From assembly GCA_961205875.1 (NCBI GenBank), contig OY540819.1:5210501-5274500 (forward strand): a stretch of 64,000 bases of DNA, given 5' to 3'. Positions 20,301 through 31,460 of the stretch are shown here, piece after piece; within the stretch, counting starts at the first letter, position 1, and every line of letters starts with the position of its first letter. The translations under genes and the position numbers were made by a program. Below the pieces are notes generated by a model. The model was not told the DNA's origin. It did not search any database and worked only from the letters and a program-made list of their open reading frames with translations. The stretch is from Sialis fuliginosa (lineage: Eukaryota; Arthropoda; Insecta; Megaloptera; Sialidae).

Positions 20301-22014
20301 GAAGGGATTGTCTGAAAAGGGGTATTAAACTTTTTGTATACGTCTATCAGCATAATTGTTCTTATATTATATTAAAAATACACTCTTATATTAAAATAAA
20401 AACAAACGTATAACGCGATATTTCAAATTTTAACCTTAATAGGAGCAAAAAAAATGATTCTAGCCAACAGCACAAATGGTATTAGGTGTTATAAATTATA
20501 TAAATGTTCATAAAAACTAATACAACACGAGCGAAACCGTCGGCGATTTATTGACAACTAGGAATTACAAAATACTATTATTATTTGAAAGGAAAATAAA
20601 ATCGAATCGAAACTAATTATAAATTAACGCAAGTATAACAGTTTGTTCTTTCAGAAAATGTAAAACGAAGCAGAGTTTATTTTATCAACTGAATATGCGT
20701 AGCACCAATAAATCAGAAATTCTAGTATTAATACCAGCAACCGGGTACATCCCTTCTCCTGCTAAGACCGCTTCGGAACAGCGACAAGTGGTACACTGTC
20801 TTGCTATCCGCTGCAAGTCGCACAGACGGCGGTGCACGCGTGCACTCGTCGTAACTTTCGCCGTTGCTTCCTGAAACCTGCAGTCAGCCGGCCGCGTCCG
20901 CTCCAGCTCCTCCGAGCACAATCTCCACGTTCGCATCGTCTTGCATTCGCACATACCCAGGAAGTACTCGTCGGCATCGTAGCCGCTACTTGAATGAGAT
21001 TCTACGAACAACTGTAGGATTTTTGTAAAAAAAAAATATTAATGAAGTTTCTCACGAGGCTAGGTTAGTCTCGATCTATTTTCGTTTTAGGCGGCTTTTA
21101 CACTATCAAATAAATATGTCAAAGATCTTTGACAAAGATTTGATCATATTTCTTTGATAAAATACGAGATTTTGTTTTATTACACTACATAAAATATTTG
21201 ATAATATTTTCTCAATATTATCTAGGGATATTTTCTTCTTTTTTGGTGCCTTTTGAATATCAGTGCGTGGATGTTCGTCAATTGACGCGATCAAGGTTTG
21301 AATTTACAACCGTGTATTGTGATTTTTATAATCAATAAGAAGATTATCATATAATACTAGATTTTGTTGATATTCATATATTAATAATTATGTAACTGTA
21401 ACTGCCAGTGATAACTTGGTAGTCGCCATTAAGTTTTTGACGTCAAAAAACTTTGATAAAATATAAAAGACTGTCATTAACTATGATCATAGAAATATTA
21501 TGAAGGTAAATATTATAAAAGTTGACTTATTACACTGTCATATTTCTTTGATCAAAGAAATTTTATCATATTTCTTTGATAGTGTAATAGCCGTCTTACA
21601 CTAATCAAATGAGTTTTGGATATCAAAATCAACAAAAAGTAATTTTAAAATGTACATGAATAATTCTAACCAAACTTATAATATTTAAATGTATTTTTTA
21701 TTAAACCCGTATAATTTTTTAAGATGTATGTATGTACTGCATTGTATTTACTTTATAACATATTACTATAGTGTTACTTACAATTATATAGAATTAATTT
21801 AAAGTTAAAATAGAACTAACTGACAGTTACTTACTGAACAATAACCTTCCCCAATTTCGACAATAACACACTGCTGTAAAAACAAATCAGTTATCCATTT
21901 ACTAACGTCGTACACTGGCTCTTGTTGGTTCTCAATGAACACGCTCAATGCATAAATATACCGGAAACAGAAAATATTTACTACAAAAAATGTCAAAATG
22001 ACAAATTTGAACAT
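13982..22014 (-). CDS. Unrecognised secreted/membrane protein with a thrombospondin type-1-like domain and acidic C-terminal region
   Basis: Eight exons on the minus strand: 21835-22014, 20735-21011, 19204-19349, 17683-17822, 17582-17623, 17406-17512, 16391-16694, 13982-14306. They join in phase into 507 codons (506 residues plus TAA). Residues 1-23 form a signal peptide (MFKFVILTFFVVNIFCF...). Residues 60-201 are cysteine-rich (MCECKTMRTWRLC, CTTCRC, AVDCMY). Residues 218-262 look like a TSP1 repeat: SFWSEWSPLFC, a glycine turn (AGSG), STCISP, DCLGPGRTC. Another Cys-rich segment (CPLMNNCICE) follows, then a polar region and a tail (400-480) extremely rich in Asp/Glu. The end, IRNLIILTIVWIVM, is hydrophobic and could be a membrane anchor or GPI signal. 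TSP1 proteins usually act in extracellular adhesion or binding; function here is unknown. Least certain joins: exon 2 donor, exon 6/7 and exon 7/8. Confidence 0.75.
14586..15967. mobile_element. 1.38-kb inverted-repeat element with GATC-rich tandem arrays at both ends (intron 7 of the TSP1-like gene)
   Basis: Ends CCCGGGAAAAAATTTCAGAT and its complement, flanked by AATAA on both sides (14581-14585, 15968-15972), a 5-bp target duplication. Just inside are arrays: at the left, units such as GATCAACACAGATCTGCGTA (14665-14800); at the right, about 12-bp units such as ACGATCTACAAAG (15520-15910). The interior is AT-rich without an ORF of note. The superfamily is not clear to me. Confidence 0.7.
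15520..15910. repeat. Tandem array of about 12-bp GATCT units
   Basis: Repeated variants of CGATCTACAAAGATCTGCAA. The unit begins and ends without conserved spacers. The array lies inside the right end of the element above and, with the left array, can pair as inverted repeats. Confidence 0.7.
16391..16694 (-). CDS. Exon 7 of the TSP1-like gene: polar linker
   Basis: Two AG acceptors lie 8 bases apart (attttag at 16695 and ttacag at 16687). Only the upstream one keeps the frame after exon 6. The exon encodes STTRYDISPKNCSMEPQVRK and a charged linker with PENEPLEDH. The end is set at TATAG|gtataa because that phase fits the acidic last exon; a later donor AAG|gtagga would not. Confidence 0.55.
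17582..17822 (-). CDS. Exons 4 and 5 of the TSP1-like gene: thrombospondin type-1-like domain
   Basis: Two exons (17683-17822 and 17582-17623) split by a 59-base intron. Together they carry the W-x2-W core (FWSEWSP), a first cysteine, an AGSG turn in place of the usual CGGG, the middle cysteine in STCISP, and the closing DCLGPGRTC, where the last Cys is completed by exon 6. The spacing and the P...DC-G-P pattern are typical of TSP1 repeats, although the basic residues that stack with the tryptophans are missing. Confidence 0.65.
17998..18939 (-). repeat. Dispersed repeat A, right copy, with internal about 287-bp tandem units
   Basis: Inverted match to 2303-2990, in intron 3 of the TSP1-like gene. 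A unit containing TAGCTTTTAATTAG (18390 and 18677) and the word GATAGGTCTCC recurs about every 287 bases (two units plus a partial one), so this copy is longer than the left one. Confidence 0.7.
19204..19349 (-). CDS. Exon 3 of the TSP1-like gene: cysteine-rich exon
   Basis: A GC-rich block starting after ttctag and ending at CCG|gtgagt. It encodes PTCFQAPLPDTICTPRSAC followed by VFQC and KCAVDCMYQQP. It needs a phase-1 donor upstream and leaves phase 0 downstream. Both fit the neighbouring exons, which is the main evidence that it belongs to this gene. Confidence 0.65.
19350..20734. other. Intron 2 of the TSP1-like gene
   Basis: AT-rich. An open stretch at 20213-20413 on the plus strand has no support. 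No repeat family was recognised here. Confidence 0.45.
20735..21011 (-). CDS. Exon 2 of the TSP1-like gene: GC-rich, cysteine-rich exon
   Basis: Much richer in GC than its surroundings. Encodes ESHSSSGYDADEYFLGMCEC and several further cysteines (WRLC, ADCRF, RRLCDLQ, QCTTCRC). The chosen donor is GCTG|gtatta (phase 1), because it makes the junction with the next GC-rich exon (19204-19349) in phase, giving PVAGFPTC. Confidence 0.65.
21090..21595 (+). mobile_element. 506-bp MITE, copy 1 (intron 1 of the TSP1-like gene)
   Basis: Ends GGCGGCTTTTACACTATCAA and GATAGTGTAATAGCCGTC, with TTA on both sides (21087-21089, 21596-21598). Nearly identical to 30873-31378 and exactly the same length. The 3-bp TTA target suits PIF/Harbinger-type elements. 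Confidence 0.75.
21835..22014 (-). CDS. Exon 1 of the TSP1-like gene: signal peptide and N-terminus
   Basis: Sixty codons starting at the ATG at 22014-22012. A strongly hydrophobic leader is followed by the mature N-terminus with VYDVSKWITDLFLQQC and GEGYCS, ending at TCA|gtaagt in phase 0. The next exon begins after ctacag with LFVESHSSS. A TTTTATAG stretch upstream could be TATA-like, but it is not distinctive in this AT-rich context. Confidence 0.7.
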
Positions 22015-22805
22015 TTTAAAAACAAAAACTATAAAAAGAATGTCATATGTATGTAGATTAAAACATAATTTGAATGACAGATTATATTCAGTGGTTCTTG
22101 AACTTTTTTAGTGCGGCACTCTAAAACAAAGAACAAGTTACGATACTAAATAGGCTAGTGCCAATACCTTTTTGAAGAAAAGAAATTAATAACAGGCAAA
22201 GACCAGTCGGAAAATTGAGTTAAGGTTATAATAAAGAGAAAAAACAAAAATTAAACACGAAATAATGGGAAATAGAAAAATGGGGGTGCTATTTAGGGGT
22301 TGATAGTGGTTTTTTGCTATTATCAGCGAAATGTGACCTCCTAGCGGATTATGTACAATGCAAAAGTTGTAGATAATAAAAAAATCTTAAACTTTCATGC
22401 AATACATTTTTCAACACAACCTCAAATTTTTCGAGAAAATCAATGTTCACCTGATCAAAGTGAAGCAATCAAAAAATCCAAATATATTTAAAATATATAG
22501 GTATAGGTATACTAAAACGTTGGTGCGTATATATGTGTTCTCATCAGGCCTAAACTACTGGACGTATCAAAGCCATATTCACACCATATGTTCGTTTAAT
22601 GCTCTGTTAGGGTTATCTTTTTTGGGACCCGATAGGTGACGCTAGAGTCGAGATATTTACGAAAATGTGTATTTACGGTCTGATTTTTAAACAAATTATT
22701 TTTGGGCAGAACAGTGTTTGCCGGGTCAGCTAAAACAACAATTACAACTCTCTATACGTGACAGGGGGGAAATATTAATTCCCGTGCGAAGCCGGGACGG
22801 GTCCG
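22015..22805. other. Upstream region of the TSP1-like gene
   Basis: Should contain the promoter of the minus-strand gene starting at 22014. No clear core elements could be chosen. From about 22250 it merges into a Helitron-like repeat that ends at 22809. Confidence 0.35.
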
Positions 22806-22809
22806 CTAG
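22250..22809 (+). mobile_element. Helitron-like 3' end
   Basis: Ends with GTGCGAAGCCGGGACGGGTC followed by CGCTAG and T, the style of insect Helitron 3' ends (GC-rich hairpin, then CTRR next to a T). The left boundary is approximate. Confidence 0.5.
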
Positions 22810-24480
22810 TATAAAATAAAAATTTTGTAGAATTTTTTTATTTATAAATTATGGGGATAAAGATACAGATTTTCATGACTGAAATATAGTTACTCTAATT
22901 AATTATTTATTTTCAATAATAATATGCATATTGTATACATTTAGACTTTTCTAATGTTTGTAACTATTTTTTATTGAACTGTAAGTGTAAATTAACATTA
23001 AATCTTGTGCAATGATTCTTAAATTATCAGGTTGTAGAAATATGATATAAAACTGTGTTCTCATTGATTCTATGGACACTAAAGATCTTAACAAATCCAC
23101 GATAAGCTCCAGTAGACTGCGCTAAAGTCTACGACGTGTAATTCAATCTTCGACGCATTATGTAATTTCAATCAGAAGTCAACAGTATCTATCTGAATCA
23201 AATGTGACATGACTGCAATCGGGTCCCGTCAATACCAGATACGCTACAACATGTGTAGGGGCGTCCTCCACATACACATTCACACACACACGTGTCACAC
23301 CCCCGCCGTGATTGTAAATAACAAATCGCGTCAACGAAATAATCATCTATTCATCACTATTTGAGACCATTATTTTTTCCAATTATAGTTTTTAATTGTT
23401 TTTAAAAATTGGTAAAGACCGGTTGGTAACTTGTATTTTATTTTTTTATTTTTATTTAGAACTTTTTTCACGCTGTTAAAGAATTGTATAATTCACATAT
23501 TAAATTGTTTTATTAATATCAATTAAGGTAGTGGCACCAGTCTTGGATATGACCCCAGTAATGGCTATCTCTTAATTAAATGTACTGAATTAGAAATATT
23601 TGTTTATATTTATATACATTTAACTGCCTTACATCGTAATTTGATGAGAATCAGCCAATAGGTATCAAACTGGTGGACATTTAAACTAATTTATTTATTC
23701 ATTATATTTAAATAACAACTGCTTTACATTGTTTCAAATTTGACGATTCTTTCTTTTATATCTTTTAAACAAAATTCGGTAAATTAGATTATTTTTCTAG
23801 TATGAGCGTTTTGTGTGGCTGCAGCCTAAAAAATCAACTTTAAAAACTCGAGTATTTTTGTAACCAATACCAACTCAACAACAACAACAACAACAACAAC
23901 AAGAAAAACAAACATTCATTTCAAGTAAAAGAGATTAGAAAATGTATCTGTAACTTAATTTCAAACAAACGAGACAGAAGAATCGTAGAAATAAACGTTG
24001 GGGACGGTAGATTACATCAGCAATCTCAAGACAAGTTTGATTAATGCGCGCACCAAGTCAGAACAAGTTACTGTCGATGTACACACACACGGAGTGGTCT
24101 TTTTCCTGCCGCTTCCACTCCATTTCTCTACCCCCCACTCCTTCCCCCCTCAACCGTCACTTATCCAGGGGTTATCTGATTAATCGACCAGAGCTTTCGG
24201 CATGGGCGGGGAACTATGGATGGTTTGTAGAGTGTGGGTGATACAGGAAGCTGCATATGTGGTCATTCTTGTCGTTTTGTTTCTTGACTCTTATTGGACA
24301 TGTGGTGTGATATTTCCATAATTTATCCAGTTGGTCAAATGCAAGAATTTTTTCAATTTCTTGTAGATATAGCTATACATAATTTTTAAATTTTTTATTA
24401 TTATTGTGAATAACATGAGTTGGTTTTAAGGCGTTTGTATTAAAAATAGCTTTTATCTGCGACTTCGTTTGCTTGTATTA
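22810..24480. other. AT-rich non-coding stretch with one dispersed repeat and a (CAA)n tract
   Basis: Contains repeat K (23523-23776), (CAA)n at 23877-23901 and a GC-richer patch at 24040-24240 with CCCCCCACTCC-type motifs. No gene seen. Confidence 0.4.
23523..23776 (+). repeat. Dispersed repeat K, copy 1
   Basis: Begins AAGGTAGTGGCACCAGTCTT and includes CATTTAACTGCCTTACA and TTTGACGATTCTTTC. Other copies: about 39676-39945 (inverted) and 48416-48665 (direct). Confidence 0.6.
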
Positions 24481-24812
24481 TGTCCGGTATTATAAAGGAC
24501 CTAACAAAATTTGTTAGCTAGCAATTACATTCAAATAGGGTATTAATTCTGTACCAGTATCTATGGATTCGTTATGGAATTTAGAGCAGTGACACTTCAA
24601 CTAATTGTAACACAGTTGGCATCTTTCACTGTACAAAATAATTTTCATAACATCACCACTGTTTTAATACCGTTTGTATTTACCTACAACGCGTGCGCGA
24701 AACTTGTCAAAGTCATCAACAAACTCCAAAAGAACTGTCATATAAGTTTGATATCTCAGTTGAAAGTGCTTGCTAGCTAACAAATTTGTTAGGTCCTTTA
24801 TGATACCGGACA
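24481..24812 (+). mobile_element. 332-bp MITE, copy 1
   Basis: Ends TGTCCGGTATTATAAAGGAC and CCTTTATGATACCGGACA, with TTA repeated on both sides. The subterminal words TTTGTTAGCTAGC / GCTAGCTAACAAA extend the inverted repeats. Contains a 68-codon open frame starting MEFRAVTLQLIVTQLAS that is shared by all three copies. TNA targets suit PIF/Harbinger-type elements. Confidence 0.8.
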
Positions 24813-26495
24813 TTAGCTGCTCATAACATCGTACCATCCACCTATATTACTACCTCAGCTCCTTAATATAATAGCATAATCTTAATTAATTATACATTTT
24901 CTAAAAGTAAAAGTCTATTGAAATCAGTTTAGCAGGTTTTGAGTTGACTCGGTAATAATTAGCAGACAGACAAAAAGTCTAAACAAAAGAATGGCTTCTA
25001 TAAGTACTCGTATTAATTAATATTTATTTTGTATTACAAACATAACAGTTGGTTATAACAATACCTAGATTTTTTTTGGAAGCTTCTTTGCTCTTTTTTA
25101 TCATGTCTTAAAACTTATAAACGATGTTGTTAAAAAAACACATATTTTGTACACAATTAAAAATCTTGCTTTCTTTGCAATGTTTTTAATGATACCATGC
25201 ACTTCAACGAACTTTTATCATTTTTAGAATAGTTATGAAACTAATATCAGGTCTTTTTGTTTTACAAAAAGTACTGCAAATAGTACCTAAATAACACAAC
25301 TAAATGAGACAAAGTTTCAATGCTATAGTTTCAGGCTATGTATCTACACCACACCGCACTTGTGTCCAAGGGTTATCTCTGATTAATCTAACAGAGATTT
25401 CTGGCGGGCTTGGGGATGGGGACGAGAAGGGTACTTTTAGTGGCTGCATGTGAGGTCAGATCTTGTTGACCATGCATGCTTATACATGCTGTGGTTTGTG
25501 TAGGGGTTTAGTTGTACATACTCATTGATAAATTTCATGTAATTTGTTTTCGTTGAAAGATAAAGAAACAAGTATTCTGCTATATAATGATGAACCGACC
25601 ATTTAGAAGACAAAATGATTAACTCCACTTTTTTCAGGAAGTTGTAATCATTAAATTTTAAGTTATTGAATTTTTAAATTACATAATTTAAAAAAATTTC
25701 TTACTTATTTCTTCGTTTTGTATCTTAATTTTCAAACATTTTTTTTATATTTAGGTATCTTAAAGTCCAGTATTGTTACTACCTAACCTAAGACATTCAT
25801 CTCATGTAGTTAATGTTTAAAAACTAGATGTATTGCTTTATAACTAATATGTTACTAAGTCAATTTACCAAAAAAATTGAGATACTACTTTTTATCTTTT
25901 TACGATTTATACAGTTAGTTAAAAATAATCTAAAATATCAAAGAGACACGAGAGCTAACAATACTAGAAGTTTTGTATCTTTATTGACATTTTCTCCCCA
26001 TCATTGCTGACCACATAATAAATTAATATTTCATATAGAGTTCTATATCATGTCACAAATATCAGATTTTCCCCTGATGAACTCGAACAAAATGCCAAAC
26101 CACCCTATCATGGGGCGACTAATGTCAGAAACTAATTCATGTGTAGCCAAGGGTGATTTCCAAGTTTTCCATATTGTCATATGATCACTAGACAACAGTC
26201 TGATGAAGTAGCCCCATGTGGTTACATAATTTAATTATTAATTATTTGCATATGAGTTGGATACATATTGTAATGAAACGACGGAAAAAAATAGTAACAT
26301 AAAAGTTTAGCGGATTTTTATATACGTATTCTTTAAAACACATTAATTTTTAAATTATTAACGAAAAAATTTGGAATTTCCAAACGTCAATCAATATTTT
26401 CTGGAAAACAAAAGCTATCGAGTTGAAATGTTCTGAGAAAGCCCATCAGATATTGCTATCAAAATTATATTTATATTCAAATACATAGATATGTA
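24813..26495. other. Non-coding stretch
   Basis: No gene seen. About 25340-25450 resembles 24140-24260 (TTATCCAGGGGTTATCTGAT versus its variant), a local duplication. A GC-balanced patch at 26080-26220 has a short inverted repeat (ATGGGGCGACTA / TAGCCCCAT). Confidence 0.4.
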
Positions 26496-26823
26496 CAGAT
26501 GGCCCAAAAGTCACTATTTTTTAAATTCACATTTATTATTTTATTAAATATAAATATACACTTTTTGGAAATAATTTTATTTAATTTTGAAAAGTGATTT
26601 AAATGGCCACCATTTTTCTCTTAATAATGATGGCCTCTTTCTAAAGTGTGTTTCATCACCTATCGTAATGTTACTGAGCTTATTACTTCAATTACTAGAT
26701 AGTCGAAGATTTGTTATGGTTTACTCTGTCTGGAAAAATCTACAACCGTTAAATCAAATGAGCGTGAAGGCAAATTTTTGGAATAAGAATTCGGAATTCA
26801 ACTAGTCAGTATGGGCCACCCTG
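26496..26823. mobile_element. 328-bp mariner-like MITE
   Basis: Ends CAGATGGCCCA and TGGGCCACCCTG flanked by TA on both sides. These are the CAGGGTGGCCCA-style termini of Tc1/mariner-related elements. Interior frames are chance. Confidence 0.55.
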
Positions 26824-27404
26824 TATAGGTTTTTGCATGTTTATGAAATTATGATTTATTTAAGTATTTCAAGTAACTTCTACTTCGATTAAATACAAAT
26901 TGTGCACAACTGTGCATTCTCTTAAACTATCTTTACAAAAGTTCACACTTATACAAACAAAACTAAAACAGTTTTAGAACTAATGCCAGAAGGAAATACA
27001 ACACCCAAGTACTTAGCGCTGCGTATTATTTATAGCTGCACTTTCTTCGCTCTCAAACCCCGCGAACAAGTCTTGGGGTTTGCTCAGATATTTCTATATA
27101 GATGTTTAATTGTAAGGGGGCACTGTGCAAAATGAAATATCAGATTCTTAATAGAATAATAAGAAGATTTCATTATTTTTACTGATATTAATGTATCGAA
27201 AATATTAACGTTTTTACATAAATGGATTCTAGTTGTAATAGTTATTAATTAATGTCGTTAAAAACGACAGGACCTATTAGTATAATGTACTAATACACTA
27301 TGAAATCAATAATCATTAATAGATACTGTCAAAATACCTATATTGTTTAATTCATGTGCTATTGTTTCATATATTTGTATTTAATTAAAAAATCAATATA
27401 GTTT

Positions 27405-27770
27405 TGCTTCCTTGAAAGATACGAGAAGCTTTTGTGATCTTTTTAAAATGAAAAATAAAAATTTTTCGTTCCGTGTCTGTCTGTCGAATGAATCCTTGTC
27501 ACACGCATAACTTATGAACCACTGAACCGATATTAATGAAACTTGGTTGGAAGGTTGGGTCTGACTTGTGGACGGTCCCATTTCAAAATCATAAAAATCG
27601 TGTGTAAGGGGAAGAGGTGGCATCCCAAAATATTTATTTTTTCAATATATCTCAATAACGACACATGTTATGTGAAAATTTTATAACATCTTTTTTAGAG
27701 CATTCAACTTCCTATAAAAAGGTCTACAACATTTGTTGATATTTTTTCGTCTCTTGTAAAAATTTTATAT
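27405..27770 (-). repeat. Dispersed repeat E, degenerate partial copy
   Basis: Reverse complement carries the family landmarks: GTAACATG-like block, GGGACCGTCC, AGTTATGCGTGTGACAAGGA, TCTCGTATCTTTCAAGGAAGC. The full copies are at 43601, 45206 and 61146. Confidence 0.6.
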
Positions 27771-28700
27771 AGTCGCACAGAAAAATGGTGTTGATAATTA
27801 TATTTTAACATATAATCACGGATAGCTATGTAACAGATCAAAAAACTCGTATGTCTTCAGTATGATGATAGTCTGTCCTTCATTTTTTTACCCAAACTTG
27901 ATAATTTTAATCAAAGTCCATAACGCCAATATTATATAAAAAAATTAATAAGTTAAGATTAAATTATATTAAAAAAATAATATTTACTAATTGTCAAAAC
28001 TAGCAGATTTAAAAATGTCTATTATCTTTTGTCATTTTATTTTCTGTTAATGATAATTTTCAGTTATAAAAACTGAACATAGTACACACTTACTTATTTA
28101 ATTTGCAATAAATTAGCAAGATCTTTAAACATTACAGCGTCTAAATTATATTAAGGTCAACATAGTTTTACGTAAAGCTTCGTGCGGACATTGCGTTTCA
28201 TCAACAAGATAAAAACTATATAATATAAAGCTGAATAAAGTAAGGATATTCTTTATCAAATTAATTTATCTAAATTACATGTTTGAGAGGAAACTTCTTA
28301 CAACGGTTACAATTTACTATTAACACAAAAGTTGAGCATTATCTATACATCTTAATGTTTATAAAGATAAGTTATATTATTTTTGCTCAAATATATATAT
28401 ATTTATTTCATAATTAACTTTTAAGTACCTAAAATTAAATAATTGACTATTTAATTTTGGGTACAATAATTAATATTAATAAAATTTTTAAAAAAGCTTC
28501 ATTTATTTACCAGTCTTCTCATTTTTAATTATACCTATTTTTGTGGTTGGTAGTCTTGATTTCTGAATTATTAAATAAAGTAGACTTATAAATATGTGTT
28601 ATTTTAATCTTTTTGTCGTTTTTTTTCCGAAAATTAATGAACTAATTAAATAAATTGATATTTTAGTCAAAAAATCAATATTAATTGTGCTATCGATATA
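27771..28700. other. AT-rich stretch, nothing recognised
   Basis: No open frame, repeat family or structured RNA was seen between repeat E and the pogo-like MITE. Confidence 0.5.
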
Positions 28701-28860
28701 CAGTGGAACATCGTTACTGCGTTTTTCATGAAACTGGGGGGAAAATACGTACTAACAGAAAAATGTACTTACAAAATATTTGAACATGGGGTCTTATGGA
28801 AAAATGCAGGAACCTAAAAAAACAGACTATGGCAAAAAACGTATTAATGTGGTTTCACTG
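28701..28860. mobile_element. 160-bp pogo-like MITE
   Basis: Ends CAGTGGAACATCGTTACTGCG-like and its decayed complement ATTAATGTGGTTTCACTG, flanked by TA. CAGTGGAACC-type ends are usual for pogo/Tigger elements. Confidence 0.55.
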
Positions 28861-29577
28861 TAATTAAATTAATAATGTTTAGTATGTATTAGAAAAAATA
28901 GTAATCAAAATATATTAATAAAATGTATGAAAATAAAATATTTCGATAAATCGCAGAGAATTTCTGGTAATTACTAAAAAAATATTTATTTAATAACGTT
29001 TATAAAAAAAACATGAAAAGTGACTGTTATTTATCAAGCTAGAAATAAAAGAGCATAAAGTACAATTTAATGTGATACAATTAAATCAAAAGACATATAC
29101 ACAATTATTCACGAAGTCTGGATGACAATGTCTATATAAATACTTAGAGATAACAGTATTCTTTCATATGAAACATTTACTCTTCTATGGTTTTATTTCT
29201 CTCTTCATGAAATGATTTTTATTTGTAAAATCTCTCGTTGTTGTGCGAACCACTCTCTTTTGCAGTACCATATATTGGCGTCTAGAGCTGCTTTCTGAAT
29301 GCATGAAAACGACTAAATATTATTTAATATAATAAAATATATATATTACATTTACTCACAACAATTTCGTTTTTATTTTTGAATTTTTAAATTTAAATTA
29401 TTAATGAATTTGATCATACAAAAAATTAAAATTCAGTTTTATTCGTATCTACTCACATCATTTAAGATAAGAATTAGTTAGTATTTTTATGTTTATTTCA
29501 TTATATTTTTTGTATTATTTTAGCAATCTATCTTTTAAGATTTTTATAAATCAAGTATAAATTAATATATATATGTA

Positions 29578-29956
29578 CAGTCACCTGCATTAATGGTCTT
29601 GCAGTTTGTATTCATTTTCGTTAATCACAAACTTAGTAGGATCCTCCCATTTGATTATCATAATATTTAAATCATTTCTCCATGTATCAAACAAAGACAG
29701 ATATTTTGAAATTCATTTGCTAGATAAAGAACTACTCTTCGTTTATAGTACTCATACATATTTGTGTAATTAAATTATTATGTAATCTATTGAAAATTGT
29801 TTACGTAAATTTTGTGGCAATAAATATTTGATATTCTGAATTTTAGTATTTAAATATATTAAACTTGATAGAAAAAGATAACCTATGATGTTTGTCTTTA
29901 AATTTGGAATCTGTTGTAAGCAATTCTAGCCTTTAGGGTGCCAGACGAGGCCACTG
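29578..29956 (+). mobile_element. TA-target MITE family D, copy 1
   Basis: Begins CAGTCACCTGCATTAATGG after TA and ends ...GGCCACTG before TA. Nearly identical to 42261-42647. Partial inverted relatives lie at about 590-790 and 44375-44665. Confidence 0.7.
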
Positions 29957-30872
29957 TACAATATACATATACTCGTATGTTCATCCAATTTTCAACCAAA
30001 TTTTCCTAGAATTTCCAATTATAATAATAATATTTTCACGTAAATGTAAAATGAATTAAAAGTACTTACTAATGGTATTATAATAATAGAGGGTAAGATA
30101 TTTAAAATACAGGTCGATATCGTCAGTTCCCTGAAGTATATCGTTATAAAAAATAATGATGTAACCGAAGCTGTGACAAATTGCTAGCCGAGACATTTTT
30201 GTATACTCGTATATAATTTTCTAATAAAGTTAATATTCTAAACTGCAGAACCAATGTTCTGTTTTAAACTCAGCACAGAACATAAGATACAAATAAAATT
30301 AAATATTACATATCAATAGTACACAGTGGTGCAATATGGTTCCTTCTATATGAAATATTGTTTCAATCTTACAGTGCATTTATATTCATTTCTTAGTAAA
30401 TTGGAGATCCATAACTGAGTCAAATTCTATAAATTAAAAATTGCACTCGGTGTATGCAATAAATACATAATAAATTGTATTCTGCAGTTCGGAATTCCCC
30501 CCTCTCTCGGTTAGCCGGAAATCTAGTGTGCTTGGAGCATGGTTGTGATGACGCACCACTACTACCAACATAACATAAACAGTACGCGCTGTCTGTGAAG
30601 CCGCGCGCTGATATTTGATTAATGTACAATGTACATACATAGCTTTCAATTAATTGATATGAAGTTAAGTCCAAAACGAGCACAGTAATTATCGTAACAT
30701 TAGCGTTCGTTACACTCTTGCAATGTTTTGTTCAGCGGAACTGTTTATCTAGGAATGTCCATAAATGTATAATATATTATTGTTATTCTGTTCAATTAAA
30801 TAATTGATATTATAAATTAAAAAAAAATTACTTATATCATTTTGAATGGATTTTCTAATTTTTATCCTTTTA

Positions 30873-31378
30873 GGCGGCTATTACACTATCAAATAAATAT
30901 GTCAAAGATCTTTGACAAAGATTTGATCATATTTCTGTGATAAAATATGAGATTTTGTTTTATTACACTACATAAAATATTTGATAATATTTTCTCAATA
31001 TTATCTAGGGATATTTTCTTCTTTTTTGGTGCATTTTGATTATCAGTGCGTGGATGTTCGTCAATTGACGCGATCGAGGTTTGAATTTACAACCGTGTAT
31101 TGTGGTTTTTATAATCAATAAGAAGATTATCATATAATACTGGATTTTGTTTATATTCATATATTAATAATTATGTAACTGTAACTGCCAGTGATAACTT
31201 GGTAGTCGCCATTTTGTTTTTGACGTCAAAAAACTTTGATCAAATATAAGAGACTGTCATTAACTATGATCATAGAAATGTTATGAAGGTAAATATTATA
31301 AAAGTTGACTTATTACACTGTCATATTTCTTTGATCAAAGAAATTTTATCATATTTCTTTGATAGTGTAATAACCGCC
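30873..31378 (+). mobile_element. 506-bp MITE, copy 2
   Basis: Ends GGCGGCTATTACACTATC / GATAGTGTAATAACCGCC, flanks TTA and GTA. Differs from copy 1 by scattered substitutions only. Its ends match each other better than those of copy 1. Confidence 0.75.
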
Positions 31379-31396
31379 GTACCCACGTTTTCGTTA

Positions 31397-31460
31397 CTGG
31401 GAAGCATATTGCTGTAAACGTCGAAACTATAACTGGTTTAACAGCAAAATTGCTTCCCAG
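31397..31460 (+). ncRNA. Pre-microRNA-like hairpin (candidate)
   Basis: CTGGGAAGCATATTGCTGT pairs with ACAGCAAAATTGCTTCCCAG across a 25-base loop; the stem of about 18 pairs has a single bulge and one mismatch. Size and geometry suit an insect pre-microRNA, but I do not recognise the mature sequence, and a short inverted-repeat element is equally possible. It lies 18 bases beyond the end of the second 506-bp MITE. Confidence 0.25.

Noticed and set aside
24574-24780. 68-codon frame as a real gene
   Set aside because: It is contained in a 332-bp MITE and repeated in each copy; noted only as a finding.
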